Notes: generated from the letters alone by a model not told the origin. A DNA stretch of 64,000 nucleotides from Pseudomonas sp. TNT3 (GCF_010095445.2 NZ_WFGV02000022.1:1-64000), one strand, 5' to 3'; numbered from the stretch's first letter, positions 36,524 through 47,653 are shown. Translations and numbers: made by a program.

Positions 36524-37693
36524 ATGAGCATTATCCAGGCACCATCGGATGCGACTGAGGCACAGAAAAATGCCCTTCAATGCCGGCGTACAAAACTTCT
36601 TCGACTCGCAATGCTGGGCTTCGCGGCGGCTGGGCTTACGTACGCAGGATGGACATTGTTTTTTGCAGGCGATTTTGTGACGACTGAGAATGCCTACACG
36701 GCCGCCGAGAGCGCTCAGATCACCCCATTGATAGCTGGCCCCGTAAGAGAGGTCAGAGTCAGTGATACTCAATTTGTGAGAGCAGGTGATGTGTTGGTAT
36801 TGCTGGATGATACTGACGCTCAGCTTAACGTTGCACGAGCACAATCTGAGGTGGCGCACACCGAGCGACAAGTCAGGGAGCTGCTGGGTAACGACGTAAA
36901 TTATGCTGGTCAGATCAATTTGCGAAGCGCTCAGATTACTGCTGCACGCAGTGATCTATCTCGATTCAATGCCGCTTATGAAAAAGCTCTGATCGACGAG
37001 CGCCGTAGGCATAACCTAGCTGCGGTAGGAGCGATATCTCAGGAAGAATTAACCAACGCACAAACGCGCCTTCGTGAGGCGAAGGCCGCGTTGGATCAAG
37101 CCAAAGCCAGCATACGTGTTGCAGAGGCTGCATATGAAGCAGCAAAGGGGGCGAGGCAAGCAAACATGGCCCTCGTCGAGGATGGTTCGCTCAGCTCCAA
37201 CCCGGCAGTATTGATGGCCAGGGCAAAGCTTAACCAAGCTAAAGTCAATCTGGAGCGTACTGTTTTGCGCGCGCCTTTTGACGGAGTCATCGCGCAGCGG
37301 GTAGTCGAAATCGGCCAGCAGGTGCAATTGGGGGCTCGACTAATGACTGTAGTTCCTCTCGACAAAATTTATGTTTATGCAAACTTCAAGGAAGGGCAGT
37401 TGAAGCGCGTTCACCCTGGTCAATCTGTTGAACTTACTGCAGATATCTATGGAGACAGCGTCGTTTATAAGGGAGTGGTTGTCGGTTTCGCAGGCGGATC
37501 GGGATCCGCGTTCTCGGCTATTCCGGCACAGAATGCTACCGGTAACTGGATCAAAGTTGTACAGCGTTTACCTGTTCGTATTTCTCTGGATCGCGATCAA
37601 ATCATGCAGCACCCACTGCGCGTGGGGCTATCTATGCAGGTCAGTGTCGACGTCAGCGGCAAAGACGAGCCGAACTCTGTGGCAAAGCGATAA
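36524..37693 (+). CDS. emrA: HlyD-family efflux periplasmic adaptor (EmrA)
   Basis: A 389-residue membrane-fusion protein. One N-terminal membrane helix (about 24-46), then the lipoyl/beta-barrel half VTTENAYTAAESAQITPLIAGPVREVRVSDTQFVRAGDVLVLLDDTDAQL, a coiled-coil hairpin (about 100-240: RLREAKAALDQAKASIRVAEAAYEAAKGARQ), the matching lipoyl half AKVNLERTVLRAPFDGVIAQRVVEIGQQVQLG, and a barrel domain (VYANFKEGQLKRVHPGQSVELTADIYGD). It links the inner-membrane pump to an outer-membrane channel; none is encoded nearby, so a TolC/OprM-type channel elsewhere must be shared. Five bases separate it from emrB. Confidence 0.93.
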   Translation: MSIIQAPSDATEAQKNALQCRRTKLLRLAMLGFAAAGLTYAGWTLFFAGDFVTTENAYTAAESAQITPLIAGPVREVRVSDTQFVRAGDVLVLLDDTDAQLNVARAQSEVAHTERQVRELLGNDVNYAGQINLRSAQITAARSDLSRFNAAYEKALIDERRRHNLAAVGAISQEELTNAQTRLREAKAALDQAKASIRVAEAAYEAAKGARQANMALVEDGSLSSNPAVLMARAKLNQAKVNLERTVLRAPFDGVIAQRVVEIGQQVQLGARLMTVVPLDKIYVYANFKEGQLKRVHPGQSVELTADIYGDSVVYKGVVVGFAGGSGSAFSAIPAQNATGNWIKVVQRLPVRISLDRDQIMQHPLRVGLSMQVSVDVSGKDEPNSVAKR

Positions 37694-37698
37694 CAACT

Positions 37699-39228
37699 AT
37701 GAGTGCTACTAAACATTCCCCTTTGACCGGGGGTAATCTGTTTATTGCAGCTGTCGTGCTTTCACTCGCGAACTTCATGGTGGTTCTCGACACCACCATT
37801 GCGAACGTCGCAATGCCAACCATATCGGGATTCTTGGGCGTCTCAACGACAGAGGGGACCTGGATCATTACGGCATATGCAGTAGCGGAAGCTATCACCA
37901 TCCCCCTTACCGGATGGCTGGTCCGCCAAGTCGGTGAAGTACGATTATTTACGATATCTCTCGTTTGCTTTGTTGTATTTTCTGTTTGCTGCGGTCTGTC
38001 GTGGTCGTTGGGAAGCTTGGTGATTTTTCGGGTGCTACAAGGTTTGGCAGGTGGGCCACTGATTCCACTTTCTTCAACGTTGATGCTCGCGGTCTTTCCA
38101 AGGGAAAAATCCCATATCGCACTTGCGTTATGGGGGATGATGACAGTCGTGGCTCCTATTTTTGGACCGATCCTCGGCGGAATTATTTCCGATAATTGGC
38201 ATTGGGGCTGGGTTTTTCATATCAACATTGGATTCGGTTTGCTGGTCATGCTCGGTACGTTCAAGGTTTTACGAGGACGGGACGGACCGACCTGCCGCAC
38301 AAGAGTTGATGGTGTGGGACTGGCGCTGCTCGCAATCTTTGTCACAAGTTTTCAATTCATGATCGATAAGGGGAGAGAACTGGATTGGTTCTCCTCTCCT
38401 ATCATCACCGCCTGCGCGGTCATCTCAATAGCCAGCGTCATAATTCTGGTTATTTGGGAGTTGACCGAAGTAGAACCAGTGATTGATTTAAGCGTCTTCC
38501 GCTCGCGAAACTGGCTGGTTTCCACCGTAACACTGAGTTTGATGTTCGGTATATTTTTTGGAAACATTGTTTTAACCCCACTCTGGCTCCAGCAACAAAT
38601 GGGCTACACCGCAACATGGGCGGGGCTAGCGACAGCTCCAATGGGAATACTTGCCGTCATAAGTGCACCTATTGTAGGAAGACTACTTCCGAAAGTTGAC
38701 CCACGTTGGATTGTGACTTATGGCATGAGCGTTCTAGCAGTTTCATTTTTTATGAGAGCCCACATGACCTCCCAAGCCGATTATGAGACAGTTGCGCTTG
38801 CTATGTTCGTGTTGGGAGCGGGCATCCCCGCTTGCATGATAACACTAACATCATTGGGTGTTTCTGACCTGCCCAGTGAAAAAGTAGCCAGTGGCGCAGG
38901 CTTGCAAAATTTCCTAAGGGTATTGTCCATGGCTATTGGCTCTTCATTGACCCAAACCTATTGGGAACACATGAGTAAGGAAAATAGATCCGAACTCGTT
39001 GCTGTTATCCCCTCTGAGGCACAGCAAGAAATAATTGCCGGCGCGCTCGGAAACCATCTGACGCCCGAAAGTGCTACGTCGGTTTTTTCACGGCTAGTTG
39101 ATGGGCAGGCGGTGATGCTCGCAACAAATGACTTCTACGCTTGGGCAACCCTGCTCATGATTTTATCGATCGGTGCAGTCTGGTTGATCAAACGGCCAAA
39201 AGGTCCACTGAAGGTCGCAGCTCATTAA
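37699..39228 (+). CDS. emrB: DHA2-family multidrug efflux transporter (EmrB)
   Basis: A 509-residue inner-membrane antiporter with about 14 hydrophobic helices. Motifs: NFMVVLDTTIANVAMPTISGFLGVSTTEGTWIITAYAVAEAITIPLTGWL at the N-terminus (DHA2 motif D1 and helix 2), RVLQGLAGGPLIPLSSTLML, and GMMTVVAPIFGPILGGIISDNWHWGWVFHIN (motif C), all typical of EmrB. It expels hydrophobic toxicants by proton antiport with EmrA. The gap to emrA is five bases, so the two genes form one unit under the divergent TetR. Confidence 0.94.
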   Translation: MSATKHSPLTGGNLFIAAVVLSLANFMVVLDTTIANVAMPTISGFLGVSTTEGTWIITAYAVAEAITIPLTGWLVRQVGEVRLFTISLVCFVVFSVCCGLSWSLGSLVIFRVLQGLAGGPLIPLSSTLMLAVFPREKSHIALALWGMMTVVAPIFGPILGGIISDNWHWGWVFHINIGFGLLVMLGTFKVLRGRDGPTCRTRVDGVGLALLAIFVTSFQFMIDKGRELDWFSSPIITACAVISIASVIILVIWELTEVEPVIDLSVFRSRNWLVSTVTLSLMFGIFFGNIVLTPLWLQQQMGYTATWAGLATAPMGILAVISAPIVGRLLPKVDPRWIVTYGMSVLAVSFFMRAHMTSQADYETVALAMFVLGAGIPACMITLTSLGVSDLPSEKVASGAGLQNFLRVLSMAIGSSLTQTYWEHMSKENRSELVAVIPSEAQQEIIAGALGNHLTPESATSVFSRLVDGQAVMLATNDFYAWATLLMILSIGAVWLIKRPKGPLKVAAH

Positions 39229-40138
39229 TATCCGGATAGTGTATACATTATATGGCTCTGGCAGTGCAGACGTACTTATGCAGCCATGAAAGGTGGAGCG
39301 GAAAAACGAAATGAGGTCCAGATCGGAGATCGTGCGTTGGCTGCTCGCCATTTTTTTGCAATGCTCCGAGACGATACTAAATTGAAAGGGCTGTTTGGCG
39401 TGTAACCTTATCTTAGTGACCGGAATATTCAGGATCACTGCGCGCGGCAGGGGAACCTTTTTAAGCGAAATCTGAATCATCTTAAAAATAGCGCGAATTT
39501 ATAAAACCGCGTGTTTGCCACGTCGGCACCCTGCCCCGCTCTGAGACTGGCGCTTAGACGTTTGCCACACATTACGAATGGCAGTAATTGATCAGGCCCT
39601 GAGTACTCCAAACCGAGATCCACTAGGACCACGGTAACCCAAGAGTATAAGGATCAATCTGCAGGAGTTTGAAGCATCGAGTTTGTCTTCAGAAGACTTT
39701 AACACTATAACGATAGCAAACACATTACCGTCATCTGCTCGCGAGCTGTAACAATAGAGAACCAGCAACGCCTTCGGCAATAAAAATTTAAGCCCGCACA
39801 CTCAACTGCCGGCGCGCTTTAAGGCCTCCGGTTGCAGCAGGAACTCTTACCACGGTGTTGAGATTTAACACCTATGTATGTAAGCGCAACACTGAGGTGC
39901 TATGTCGCTGTCTGCAGGTACAAATGTTACCTGCACTTAGTCGATGTACTCTGAGTACCCAGCAGATGACTTATTCGCCGTGTGTTAGACGGCAGGCCAT
40001 TAAGGCTGTGTTTGAAAAGCTAATATTCAACTAGGCCCATACGAAAAGCCGATATGACGGCCAACTAGTTAGCTTAAACTTCCGAAAAATCATCACCCAA
40101 TGACAACAATCATCGCTCACCTTTGGAGAAGCCTCGCC
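39229..40138. other. Intergenic region, emrB / catalase
   Basis: About 0.9 kb with no credible gene; two minus-strand frames (39163-39480 and 39592-39801) have neither a ribosome site nor a recognisable protein. The catalase promoter should lie near the 3' end. Confidence 0.45.
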
Positions 40139-41638
40139 ATGCCCGGAAAAAAACTCACATCCACTAATGGCGCGCCCGTCGTCGATAATTTTAATATTCA
40201 AACTGCTGGTCCTCGCGGCCCCGCTCTCTTACAAGACGTCTGGCTTTTAGAAAAACTTGCACATTTTGACCGAGAGGTGATTCCCGAACGACGCATGCAC
40301 GCGAAAGGCTCCGGCGCATACGGGACGTTCACCGTAACCCACGACATCACTCGCTACACCAAGGCTAAACTATTTTCGGAGTTGGGCAAGCAGACGGCGA
40401 TTTTTGCGCGATTCTCCACCGTTGCCGGCGAACGGGGTGCAGCCGATGCTGAAAGAGATATTCGTGGCTTTGCTTTAAAGTTTTATACTGAGCAAGGAAA
40501 TTGGGATTTAGTTGGCAACAATACTCCAGTGTTTTTTTTTCGTGACCCGCTACGCTTTCCAGATCTGAATCACGCGGTCAAACGTGACCCGCGAACAGGG
40601 ATGCGCAGCGCACAAAACAATTGGGACTTCTGGACGTCATTACCCGAGGCACTGCATCAGATAACAATTGTTATGAGCAATCGTGGTATTCCTCGGAGCT
40701 ACCGGCATATGCATGGTTTTGGTAGTCACACCTTTAGTATGATCAACGCCAATAACGAAAGACACTGGGTGAAATTCACATTCAAATCAAGGCAGGGCAT
40801 TGAGAATTTGAGCGATGAACAAGCACAAATACTGGTGGGTCGAGACAGGGAAAGTCATCAGCGCGATCTGTTCGAAAGTATTGAAGCGCGCAATTTTCCT
40901 TGTTGGACATTCTACATCCAGGTTATGACCGAGGCTCAAGCAGAAAGACACGCCGTCAACCCTTTTGACTTGACTAAGGTCTGGCCCCACCAAGATTACC
41001 CGCTTATAGAAGTGGGTTATTTTGAGTTGAACCGTAACCCGGAGAATGTGTTTGCCGAAGTCGAGCAGGCGGCATTTGCTCCATCCAATGTCGTTCCTGG
41101 TATAGGCTTTTCACCCGACCGCATGCTGCAGGCGCGCCTGTTTGCTTACGGTGACGCCCTGCGCTATCGCCTGGGTGTCAACCATCACCAGATCCCAGTG
41201 AATGCCCCCCGTTGCCCGGTCCACAGCTTCCATCGCGATGGAGCCATGCGCGTAGACGGCAATCACGGGGGACGATTGGCGTACACGCCAAACAGCGCTG
41301 ACGACTGGGGCGATCAACCGCGTTGGTGTGAGCCACCCCTTAAGATATCCGGGGTTGCAGGGCACTGGGATCATCGTGTAGACGAGGACCACTTTGAGCA
41401 ACCGGGTAACCTCTTCCGATTGATGTCAGCGCAAGAAAGACAAGCGCTGTTTGAAAACACCGCACGTTCGCTTGCGGGAGTCAGCGAGGACGTTCAACAA
41501 CGCCATATTGCGCATTGCAGCAAAGCTGATCCACGATATGGTGCAGGGGTAACCAATGCACTGGCCGACCTGGACCTGAAAGCGCACCCGCCGCGGGCTG
41601 TGAACAAAAACCCGGAACAGGTCGTTGAGTTTGATTAA
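40139..41638 (+). CDS. Monofunctional haem catalase (small-subunit type)
   Basis: A 499-residue catalase. Distal His54 in [14 protein letters not shown], Asn127 in [13 protein letters not shown], and the proximal haem ligand Tyr337 in [14 protein letters not shown] are all present, with [19 protein letters not shown]-like NADPH-site residues between. Length fits small-subunit catalases. It decomposes hydrogen peroxide in the cytoplasm (no signal peptide). I place the start at ATG 40139 because TTTGGAGA lies before it; the frame is open from 40100. It stands alone, downstream of emrAB and convergent with the giant kinase gene. Confidence 0.96.
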   Translation: MPGKKLTSTNGAPVVDNFNIQTAGPRGPALLQDVWLLEKLAHFDREVIPERRMHAKGSGAYGTFTVTHDITRYTKAKLFSELGKQTAIFARFSTVAGERGAADAERDIRGFALKFYTEQGNWDLVGNNTPVFFFRDPLRFPDLNHAVKRDPRTGMRSAQNNWDFWTSLPEALHQITIVMSNRGIPRSYRHMHGFGSHTFSMINANNERHWVKFTFKSRQGIENLSDEQAQILVGRDRESHQRDLFESIEARNFPCWTFYIQVMTEAQAERHAVNPFDLTKVWPHQDYPLIEVGYFELNRNPENVFAEVEQAAFAPSNVVPGIGFSPDRMLQARLFAYGDALRYRLGVNHHQIPVNAPRCPVHSFHRDGAMRVDGNHGGRLAYTPNSADDWGDQPRWCEPPLKISGVAGHWDHRVDEDHFEQPGNLFRLMSAQERQALFENTARSLAGVSEDVQQRHIAHCSKADPRYGAGVTNALADLDLKAHPPRAVNKNPEQVVEFD

Positions 41639-42130
41639 CCCCAGTGCGTAATCTCTCGACGTAAGAGAAACCATCCGCAGCCCTTACTGGCAGCGGATTT
41701 CTCAATTGGCATCCCGCCGGCAGCGCGAAAAAATAGCTTCTCTACCCGCGACATTTGTCCATTCTGCAGTTGCGCAAAGCTCATACGGTACCACCGTAGG
41801 TGGACGAAGCATGTGACGCACTCGTGGAACAAAGCGCGAGCCTGTCTTTCGGTCATTCATCCAATCCAAATCATGGGGGAGTTTTAGGACTAGAACCGTT
41901 GCGCGCGAACCATCACCTTCTGCTCATTCAAAGGGCAGCACCGGGCCAAATCTTCACTTAAATCTTTAGATTCTCATCCCTACCCTAGTCCTCGCCTCTA
42001 CGGTGGAAAAATAATAATGCGCCCGCGTCAAGCGTAGCTAGGCAATGTGGAGTGCAGAATGCCAATCAACCGTCGACTCTTGTTCCCATCTAGACACTGA
42101 CAATCGGGCAGTATGAACGCCCGTAGATAG
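41639..42130. other. Intergenic region between convergent catalase and giant kinase
   Basis: About 490 bp. Minus-strand frames at 41635-41856 and 42028-42216 overlap neighbouring genes and resemble nothing known. I see no clear terminator. Confidence 0.4.
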
Positions 42131-45100
42131 TCAGATGAGTATTGGTAAAGAAAACTGAAAGGTAGCACCATGTGGTTGATTGGCGACTGCCCATAGTTTT
42201 CCCCCGTGCCCTTCAATGATAGTACGGCAAATTGACAGCCCCATTCCTAGTCCTGTGGATTTGGTGGTGTAGAAGGACGCGAACACTTGCTCGGCACTGG
42301 CCTCTCCAAACCCCGGGCCTGAATCACTGACACTTACGTGAACGCAACCGGACTCATCAAGACTCGAGCGGATGTCCATTTGCTTAGCTCCTTCCCTCAC
42401 ACTGCTCATCGCCTCCAGTGCGTTGATAATGAGGTTGAGCAACACCTGTTGCAGCTCTACCCTATCGCCATTAATCAGAGGCAGACCATCATCTAGCTGC
42501 ATGTTCAGATTCACACCGCTCTTAGCAATCTGAGCGTGGGTGAATTCGATCATTTCGCGGATCGTCGATGTGAGATCCATTTGCTCTTTCTGCGGAGGTA
42601 CATTGCGAATGTGGCCACGGATGCGATTTAGCACATCCGCCGCGCGATTGGCCTGTTGGATGAGGGCTCCGAGCACCTGCCGGACTTCGCCAATTTCAGG
42701 CGGCTGAATATTGAGCCAGCGTAGTGCTGCATGCGCGTTCATCACGGTGGCAGCAATCGGCTGGCTCACCTCGTGTGCAATCGAAGCCGCAAGCTGTCCC
42801 ATGGTCGCCACACGATTGGCATGCGCTAGTTCTGCTTGTACTTCACGAAAGCGCTGTTCACTCTCGCGCGCACGCTGCTCTGCTCGTTTGCGCTCAGTCA
42901 GATCTAACACAAACGCAACCCCTTGCTTACGCTTGTCTCCGAACATTGCCAAACCCACCAAGACCGGTACTCGGGAGCCATCTTTTCTCACATACTCTTT
43001 CTCCAGAAGACTCGCGTTTCCGCTCTCTAGAGCATCTGCCATGGCCTGCGCACTGACATCATGGAATTCTGGTGGCGTCAGGTCGCTCCACCGAACACGC
43101 CCTGAAACTACGTCAATGCGGTCGTAGCCAATCATCTGCAAAAAGGCGTTATTGGCTTCAACAATATCGCCATCTGTCGTTCCAACGATAATGCCGATAA
43201 TATTGGCATCGACCAATCGACGAATTTTCGCCTCGCGCTCCTCTACATCACGATATAACAAGGCGTTCGCCAGCGAGGTGGCCGCCTGTGAGGTGATCAA
43301 TTTTAAAACCGCAATCCGAGCAGGACTGAACACCTGGGCGGTATGTTTATTTTCAAGATAAAGCGCACCCGTAAGTTTTGCCTGGTTCACTAACGGCATA
43401 CACAAAATCGAGCGTGCGCAGTGCTGCTGGACAAAGGGGTCATTAGCGAATGTCGACTCGATTGCGTCGTTCAGTACCACGCTTTCTCGAGTGCGCACGA
43501 CGTGGTAGAAAACAGACTCTGGGAGCAGAGCCGCCGATACTGGCGTATCCCGCAACAGCGTCGCATCTCTGCCGATGGCGGCCTCAGCCATGATCGTGTA
43601 TGCGCCGCTGTCCGACAGAATCAATAGCCCCCTTTCGGCACCAGCCTGCTCGATGGCCATTTCCAGGACCGTTTTGATCAAGCCTTCCAGGACGATATCG
43701 CCTGACGCGGCTTGTGCCACCTTAAGCACCGTTTCAAGATCGAGCTGGTCGACCGAAGTAGAAATTGTGATTTCGGAGTTGAGGGGCCGGTTTTCAGGAC
43801 GCAAGAATGGGTGCTTCATTTCAAGATGACGTACTTTGCCCATCGCCCCCCAACGCAAGTAGCCATAACTTGCATCTTGCAGATACAAACGGGCGATTTT
43901 TTCAAATCCACGCGCTGCGTAAAAGCGCGAAGCGAGCTCGTTTGCCAAGGCCTCGATGTGAATAAAATTGCTGTCTTGGGCCAATTGAATGGCATGCTCG
44001 TAGAGCTCCTCAGCGACTACAATTCGACCTTCGAGGCGAGCTATCTCGGCACCGACTAATGCTACTCGGCAAGCGAAATTCTCGGCGCATTGCTGCGCCC
44101 AAGCTTCCAGCTGACGGTGCTCGTCCGCCATTTCCTGCAATAATTTGGCGTGTTGCTCCACAGGCGAAGTATCACAACATGCAGCACGAGTGAGCGCGCT
44201 GTAGAAGTAAAATTCCGCTTCTTCAATGAAAGCATGAGATGTCCAAATTAACGCTTCCGCTTGATCAGCCGCGTGCCGTGCCGACTCATACTCGCCTGCT
44301 AGGAAACGACACTGCAATTTGCGGATCCAGTACCAGCAAGCCAACACGCGGGAAACATTAGGAAGGCGCAACTCCATGCTGGCTTCACTAAAGCGCACGT
44401 CTTCCAGAATTCCGAATTCACTCGTATTTCCACGAAGCGTCCGGATCAGTGCTAGCTGATTGTCAATGAAGTCAGTGACCAGCCCGAACCGCACCTTCTT
44501 GCTGTAAGTCAGGCCCCGTTCCGCTTCCAGCTCAAGCGTCTCCAATGGCTCACCTGTAAAAAGCATATTCGTATACAGGCTATTGCACGCGAACGCGCCG
44601 AATGGAATGTCTCCTATCCGATTCGCGGCATCGAATACTCGATTCAGGTTATCGCGACAAGCACGCACGGGGCGCATCCAGCGCTCTACAAATAAGGTGA
44701 AGGACAGGTAAGTGCGTGGAACGAACCGATCAAGCCCGTGGCGCTCAACCATCCTGCACCCTAGCTGGCCAAAGTGAATGCCATCCAGATAGTCGCCGAA
44801 CAGGCGGCCAGCAACTCTAGGGATGTTCGCGTAGGCGACACATGAAGCGTCGCCATTTCCAAACTCAATACTGAGGTTGATCGCTTTGCAGATCGTTAGG
44901 CAGGCAAGATTCCCGTCCGTGTGTAACGCGGGGGAAAACAGGCTGGTCAACGCTTCAAGGGTCGCCAGCGCGGTGGGATCCACCATTCGCGGTAAATCGA
45001 TAAGCCCCTCGATGTTGCGGTTCTGAAGGCGGGCTTGGATCAGGTTGTATTCATGGCGCACTTCAACCTCTGCTGGGTGAGCTGACCACTCGATGCCGAC

Positions 45101-47653
45101 ATGCCGCAGAAACGCGAGACACGCAGCCACTGCGTTGTCACGCTGATCGAAGACCAGATACAGGTCCACTTGCAGACAGGCAATGGATGAGCGTTGAACC
45201 GCCGTCCGAGCGTGGATGGATAACACGGTGAGCCGCTCTTCAGCGGCTGTTAGTTGCCCCGTTAAGAATTCACAAGCAGCTCGGTTCGATTCCAGAGCGA
45301 ATGTCAGCTCATGTTGCCGCGCCCAATGGTTTTGCTCCAAGAGCTGCGCACCGGCGGCGAAATAGCTGAGTGCTGATGCGTACGCGGTCGAAGTCTTGGC
45401 TCGTTGGCCCGCAGCAAGGTTCAGGTGCGCCAAGCGTTCACGCTCGCTCCGATCAACGATTAGATTAGCGCCACGGTTAAGCTGACCGACAATCTCGAAA
45501 ATACAATTTTCTATGCTTTGCGCAGGTGTCTGCGCTACTAACAGGCGACCAATGCGCAGATGAGTTACGGCACGCAAGTCATCCGGAATTTGGGAGTAGG
45601 CAGCTTCATGAATACGGTCGTGGACAAACGCGTAGGCACCATCCGACCGCTCAACAAGTTCCTGGCGAATCGCTTCCCAGAAAATTGTGGCCACTTGAAT
45701 CTGCGGAACATTAAGCACAGCCGCCAAGGTGCTGACATGGCTCGCGTTGCCCAGACAAGCCAACTGTTGCAGAGCTTGCTGCGTGGTGTCAGGCAGGCGA
45801 GCCAATCTGCCGACCATCAGGTCTACAATGTTGTCGGTGTAACCTTTCGCTTGGATGCGATCTGGATCCCACTGCCATCGCCGTGCCCCGTAATCGAAGC
45901 TGAGCAAGCCTTCTTCATTCAGCACTTGCAAAAACCGAATGACGAAAAACGGATTGCCAGCAGTCTTATCGAACACTAACGTTGCCAGTGCGCGGACTTG
46001 TGTAAGGTCGCAACGCAGTGAGTCAGCGATCAGTTGACCGATGGTTGCATCGGAAAGTGGCGTTAGCGTTATCTCATTGATTCTAGCGCCCACTTGTCTG
46101 ATACGTTGGAGCCTACTTGAGAGCGGGTGCGTTTCATCCACCTCGTTGTCGCGGTAGGCGCCGACTAAAAGTAAATGGCTCAGGTCTGAGCCCGTCACCA
46201 GTTCCTCAAGCAGATCAAGCGTTGCCGCATCCAACCACTGCAGATCGTCGAGAAACAGGGCGAGCGGGTGTTCCGCTGTGGCAAACACCCCAATAAAACG
46301 CCTAAACACCAGCTGGAACCTGCGCTGGGCTTGCAATGGCTCAAGCTCCGAAACCAACGGTTGCTCGCCAATGATGAGCTTCAATTCGGGAATGAGGTCG
46401 GTCATGAGCCGCGCATCAGGTTGCAATTCGTCCTGCAACTTGTTGCGCCATAGCCCCAGTTCACTGTCGGTCTTACCTAATAGCGTGCGCACCAGCTTTT
46501 GAAAAGCTTGCACTAACGTGGAATATGGTACGTCGCGTTTGTATTGATCGAATTTTCCGGATGCGAATAACCCAAAAGACGGCACCAGCGCCTTGCGAAG
46601 TTCATTCACGATGGAAGACTTCCCGATACCTGAGTAACCGGAGATGAGCACTAATTCCGACGCGCAATCGCTGATAACTCGACCGAATGCGGCAATGAGT
46701 ATGTCGACCTCATTTTCCCGACCATACAGCTTCTCCGGAATCAGCAAATTTTCAGCGGCACCGTGCTCGTCAAGGGCAAACTCGGTGATTCGCTTTTCGC
46801 TCTGCCATTGAGCCAGGCAGTGATTTAGATCGTTCTCGACGCCGATCGCAGTTTGATAGCGATCCTCGGCAGTTTTCGCCAATAATTTCATTACAATTTT
46901 TGAAAGCGTTTCGGGAATTGAAGGCAAGCGAACCCGAGGAGCCGCAGGGGCCTTGGCGATGTGGCAATGAATCCACTCCATAGGGTCGACCGCGGTGAAT
47001 GGCAGGGACCCGGTCAACATTTGATAGAATGTGACACCCAAGGAGTAAAGATCACTGCGTGAGTCCATCGAGCGATTCATCCGACCCGTCTGTTCAGGCG
47101 CCATATAGGCGAGTGTGCCGGCAATGATTTCTGGAGGCTGTCGCTCCCGCGGTAACCGTGACGCCAGACCAAAACCAGTGATCCGCGCCCGACCGTCATC
47201 GCAATTAACGAGGATATGCGCGGGCTTAAGATCTTTATGAACGATTCCCTGCTGGTGCAGCTTGCTCACCGCAGCGGCAATATTGGCAGCCAACCGCAGG
47301 AATAATTCCGTCTCCATTGGTGCAGTCAGCAGTCGCACAAGCGGTTCGCCACCGGGGTCTGCTAGCACGAGCAAGGGAATACCGTTGTCACGTAGCAGCT
47401 CCAGCGGCCTCACTGCCCAGACGTCGTCAAGCTCATCCTTGAGTGAAAACTCGTGCACCAAACGATCCAGGCTATTGGGCGACGGATGGTCGGTGGAGGT
47501 ACTCACAACCAGGACGTTACCTCCGCTCCCATTTGGCAAATCCCCGCGGCGAAGAATACGCTCACCATCATCCCAAAGTGTTTGCATGCTGATAGTCTCG
47601 AATGCTGAAATGTTTATCTGCCGCAAATCGCAAAAAAATGACTTCAAGCTCAT
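42131..47653 (-). CDS. Giant hybrid sensor, paralogue: pseudokinase / ATPase / GAF / PAS / histidine kinase
   Basis: A 1,840-residue paralogue of the protein at 18513-23981 with the same domains: kinase-like (about 22-295), ATPase with GYSGIGKS and LFLDDLQWLD, helical repeats, GAF, PAS, HisKA with IAHEVSQP (His1627), HATPase (LLNLIINALEAM, DSGPGF, GLGMGLS). The kinase-like domain again has HKD (139-141) and APEQTGR but GFG (160-162) in place of DFG and no VAIK lysine. I chose ATG 47653 because GGAGGT lies nine bases upstream; ATG 47587 aligns with the paralogue's start, so the first 22 residues are unsure. Its partner is unclear: no response regulator is adjacent. It is next to a broken TetR gene. 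Confidence 0.92.
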   Translation of the reverse strand: MSLKSFFCDLRQINISAFETISMQTLWDDGERILRRGDLPNGSGGNVLVVSTSTDHPSPNSLDRLVHEFSLKDELDDVWAVRPLELLRDNGIPLLVLADPGGEPLVRLLTAPMETELFLRLAANIAAAVSKLHQQGIVHKDLKPAHILVNCDDGRARITGFGLASRLPRERQPPEIIAGTLAYMAPEQTGRMNRSMDSRSDLYSLGVTFYQMLTGSLPFTAVDPMEWIHCHIAKAPAAPRVRLPSIPETLSKIVMKLLAKTAEDRYQTAIGVENDLNHCLAQWQSEKRITEFALDEHGAAENLLIPEKLYGRENEVDILIAAFGRVISDCASELVLISGYSGIGKSSIVNELRKALVPSFGLFASGKFDQYKRDVPYSTLVQAFQKLVRTLLGKTDSELGLWRNKLQDELQPDARLMTDLIPELKLIIGEQPLVSELEPLQAQRRFQLVFRRFIGVFATAEHPLALFLDDLQWLDAATLDLLEELVTGSDLSHLLLVGAYRDNEVDETHPLSSRLQRIRQVGARINEITLTPLSDATIGQLIADSLRCDLTQVRALATLVFDKTAGNPFFVIRFLQVLNEEGLLSFDYGARRWQWDPDRIQAKGYTDNIVDLMVGRLARLPDTTQQALQQLACLGNASHVSTLAAVLNVPQIQVATIFWEAIRQELVERSDGAYAFVHDRIHEAAYSQIPDDLRAVTHLRIGRLLVAQTPAQSIENCIFEIVGQLNRGANLIVDRSERERLAHLNLAAGQRAKTSTAYASALSYFAAGAQLLEQNHWARQHELTFALESNRAACEFLTGQLTAAEERLTVLSIHARTAVQRSSIACLQVDLYLVFDQRDNAVAACLAFLRHVGIEWSAHPAEVEVRHEYNLIQARLQNRNIEGLIDLPRMVDPTALATLEALTSLFSPALHTDGNLACLTICKAINLSIEFGNGDASCVAYANIPRVAGRLFGDYLDGIHFGQLGCRMVERHGLDRFVPRTYLSFTLFVERWMRPVRACRDNLNRVFDAANRIGDIPFGAFACNSLYTNMLFTGEPLETLELEAERGLTYSKKVRFGLVTDFIDNQLALIRTLRGNTSEFGILEDVRFSEASMELRLPNVSRVLACWYWIRKLQCRFLAGEYESARHAADQAEALIWTSHAFIEEAEFYFYSALTRAACCDTSPVEQHAKLLQEMADEHRQLEAWAQQCAENFACRVALVGAEIARLEGRIVVAEELYEHAIQLAQDSNFIHIEALANELASRFYAARGFEKIARLYLQDASYGYLRWGAMGKVRHLEMKHPFLRPENRPLNSEITISTSVDQLDLETVLKVAQAASGDIVLEGLIKTVLEMAIEQAGAERGLLILSDSGAYTIMAEAAIGRDATLLRDTPVSAALLPESVFYHVVRTRESVVLNDAIESTFANDPFVQQHCARSILCMPLVNQAKLTGALYLENKHTAQVFSPARIAVLKLITSQAATSLANALLYRDVEEREAKIRRLVDANIIGIIVGTTDGDIVEANNAFLQMIGYDRIDVVSGRVRWSDLTPPEFHDVSAQAMADALESGNASLLEKEYVRKDGSRVPVLVGLAMFGDKRKQGVAFVLDLTERKRAEQRARESEQRFREVQAELAHANRVATMGQLAASIAHEVSQPIAATVMNAHAALRWLNIQPPEIGEVRQVLGALIQQANRAADVLNRIRGHIRNVPPQKEQMDLTSTIREMIEFTHAQIAKSGVNLNMQLDDGLPLINGDRVELQQVLLNLIINALEAMSSVREGAKQMDIRSSLDESGCVHVSVSDSGPGFGEASAEQVFASFYTTKSTGLGMGLSICRTIIEGHGGKLWAVANQPHGATFQFSLPILI

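Noticed and set aside
39592-39801. Minus-strand small frame between emrB and catalase
   Set aside because: Lacks a ribosome site and any known motif.
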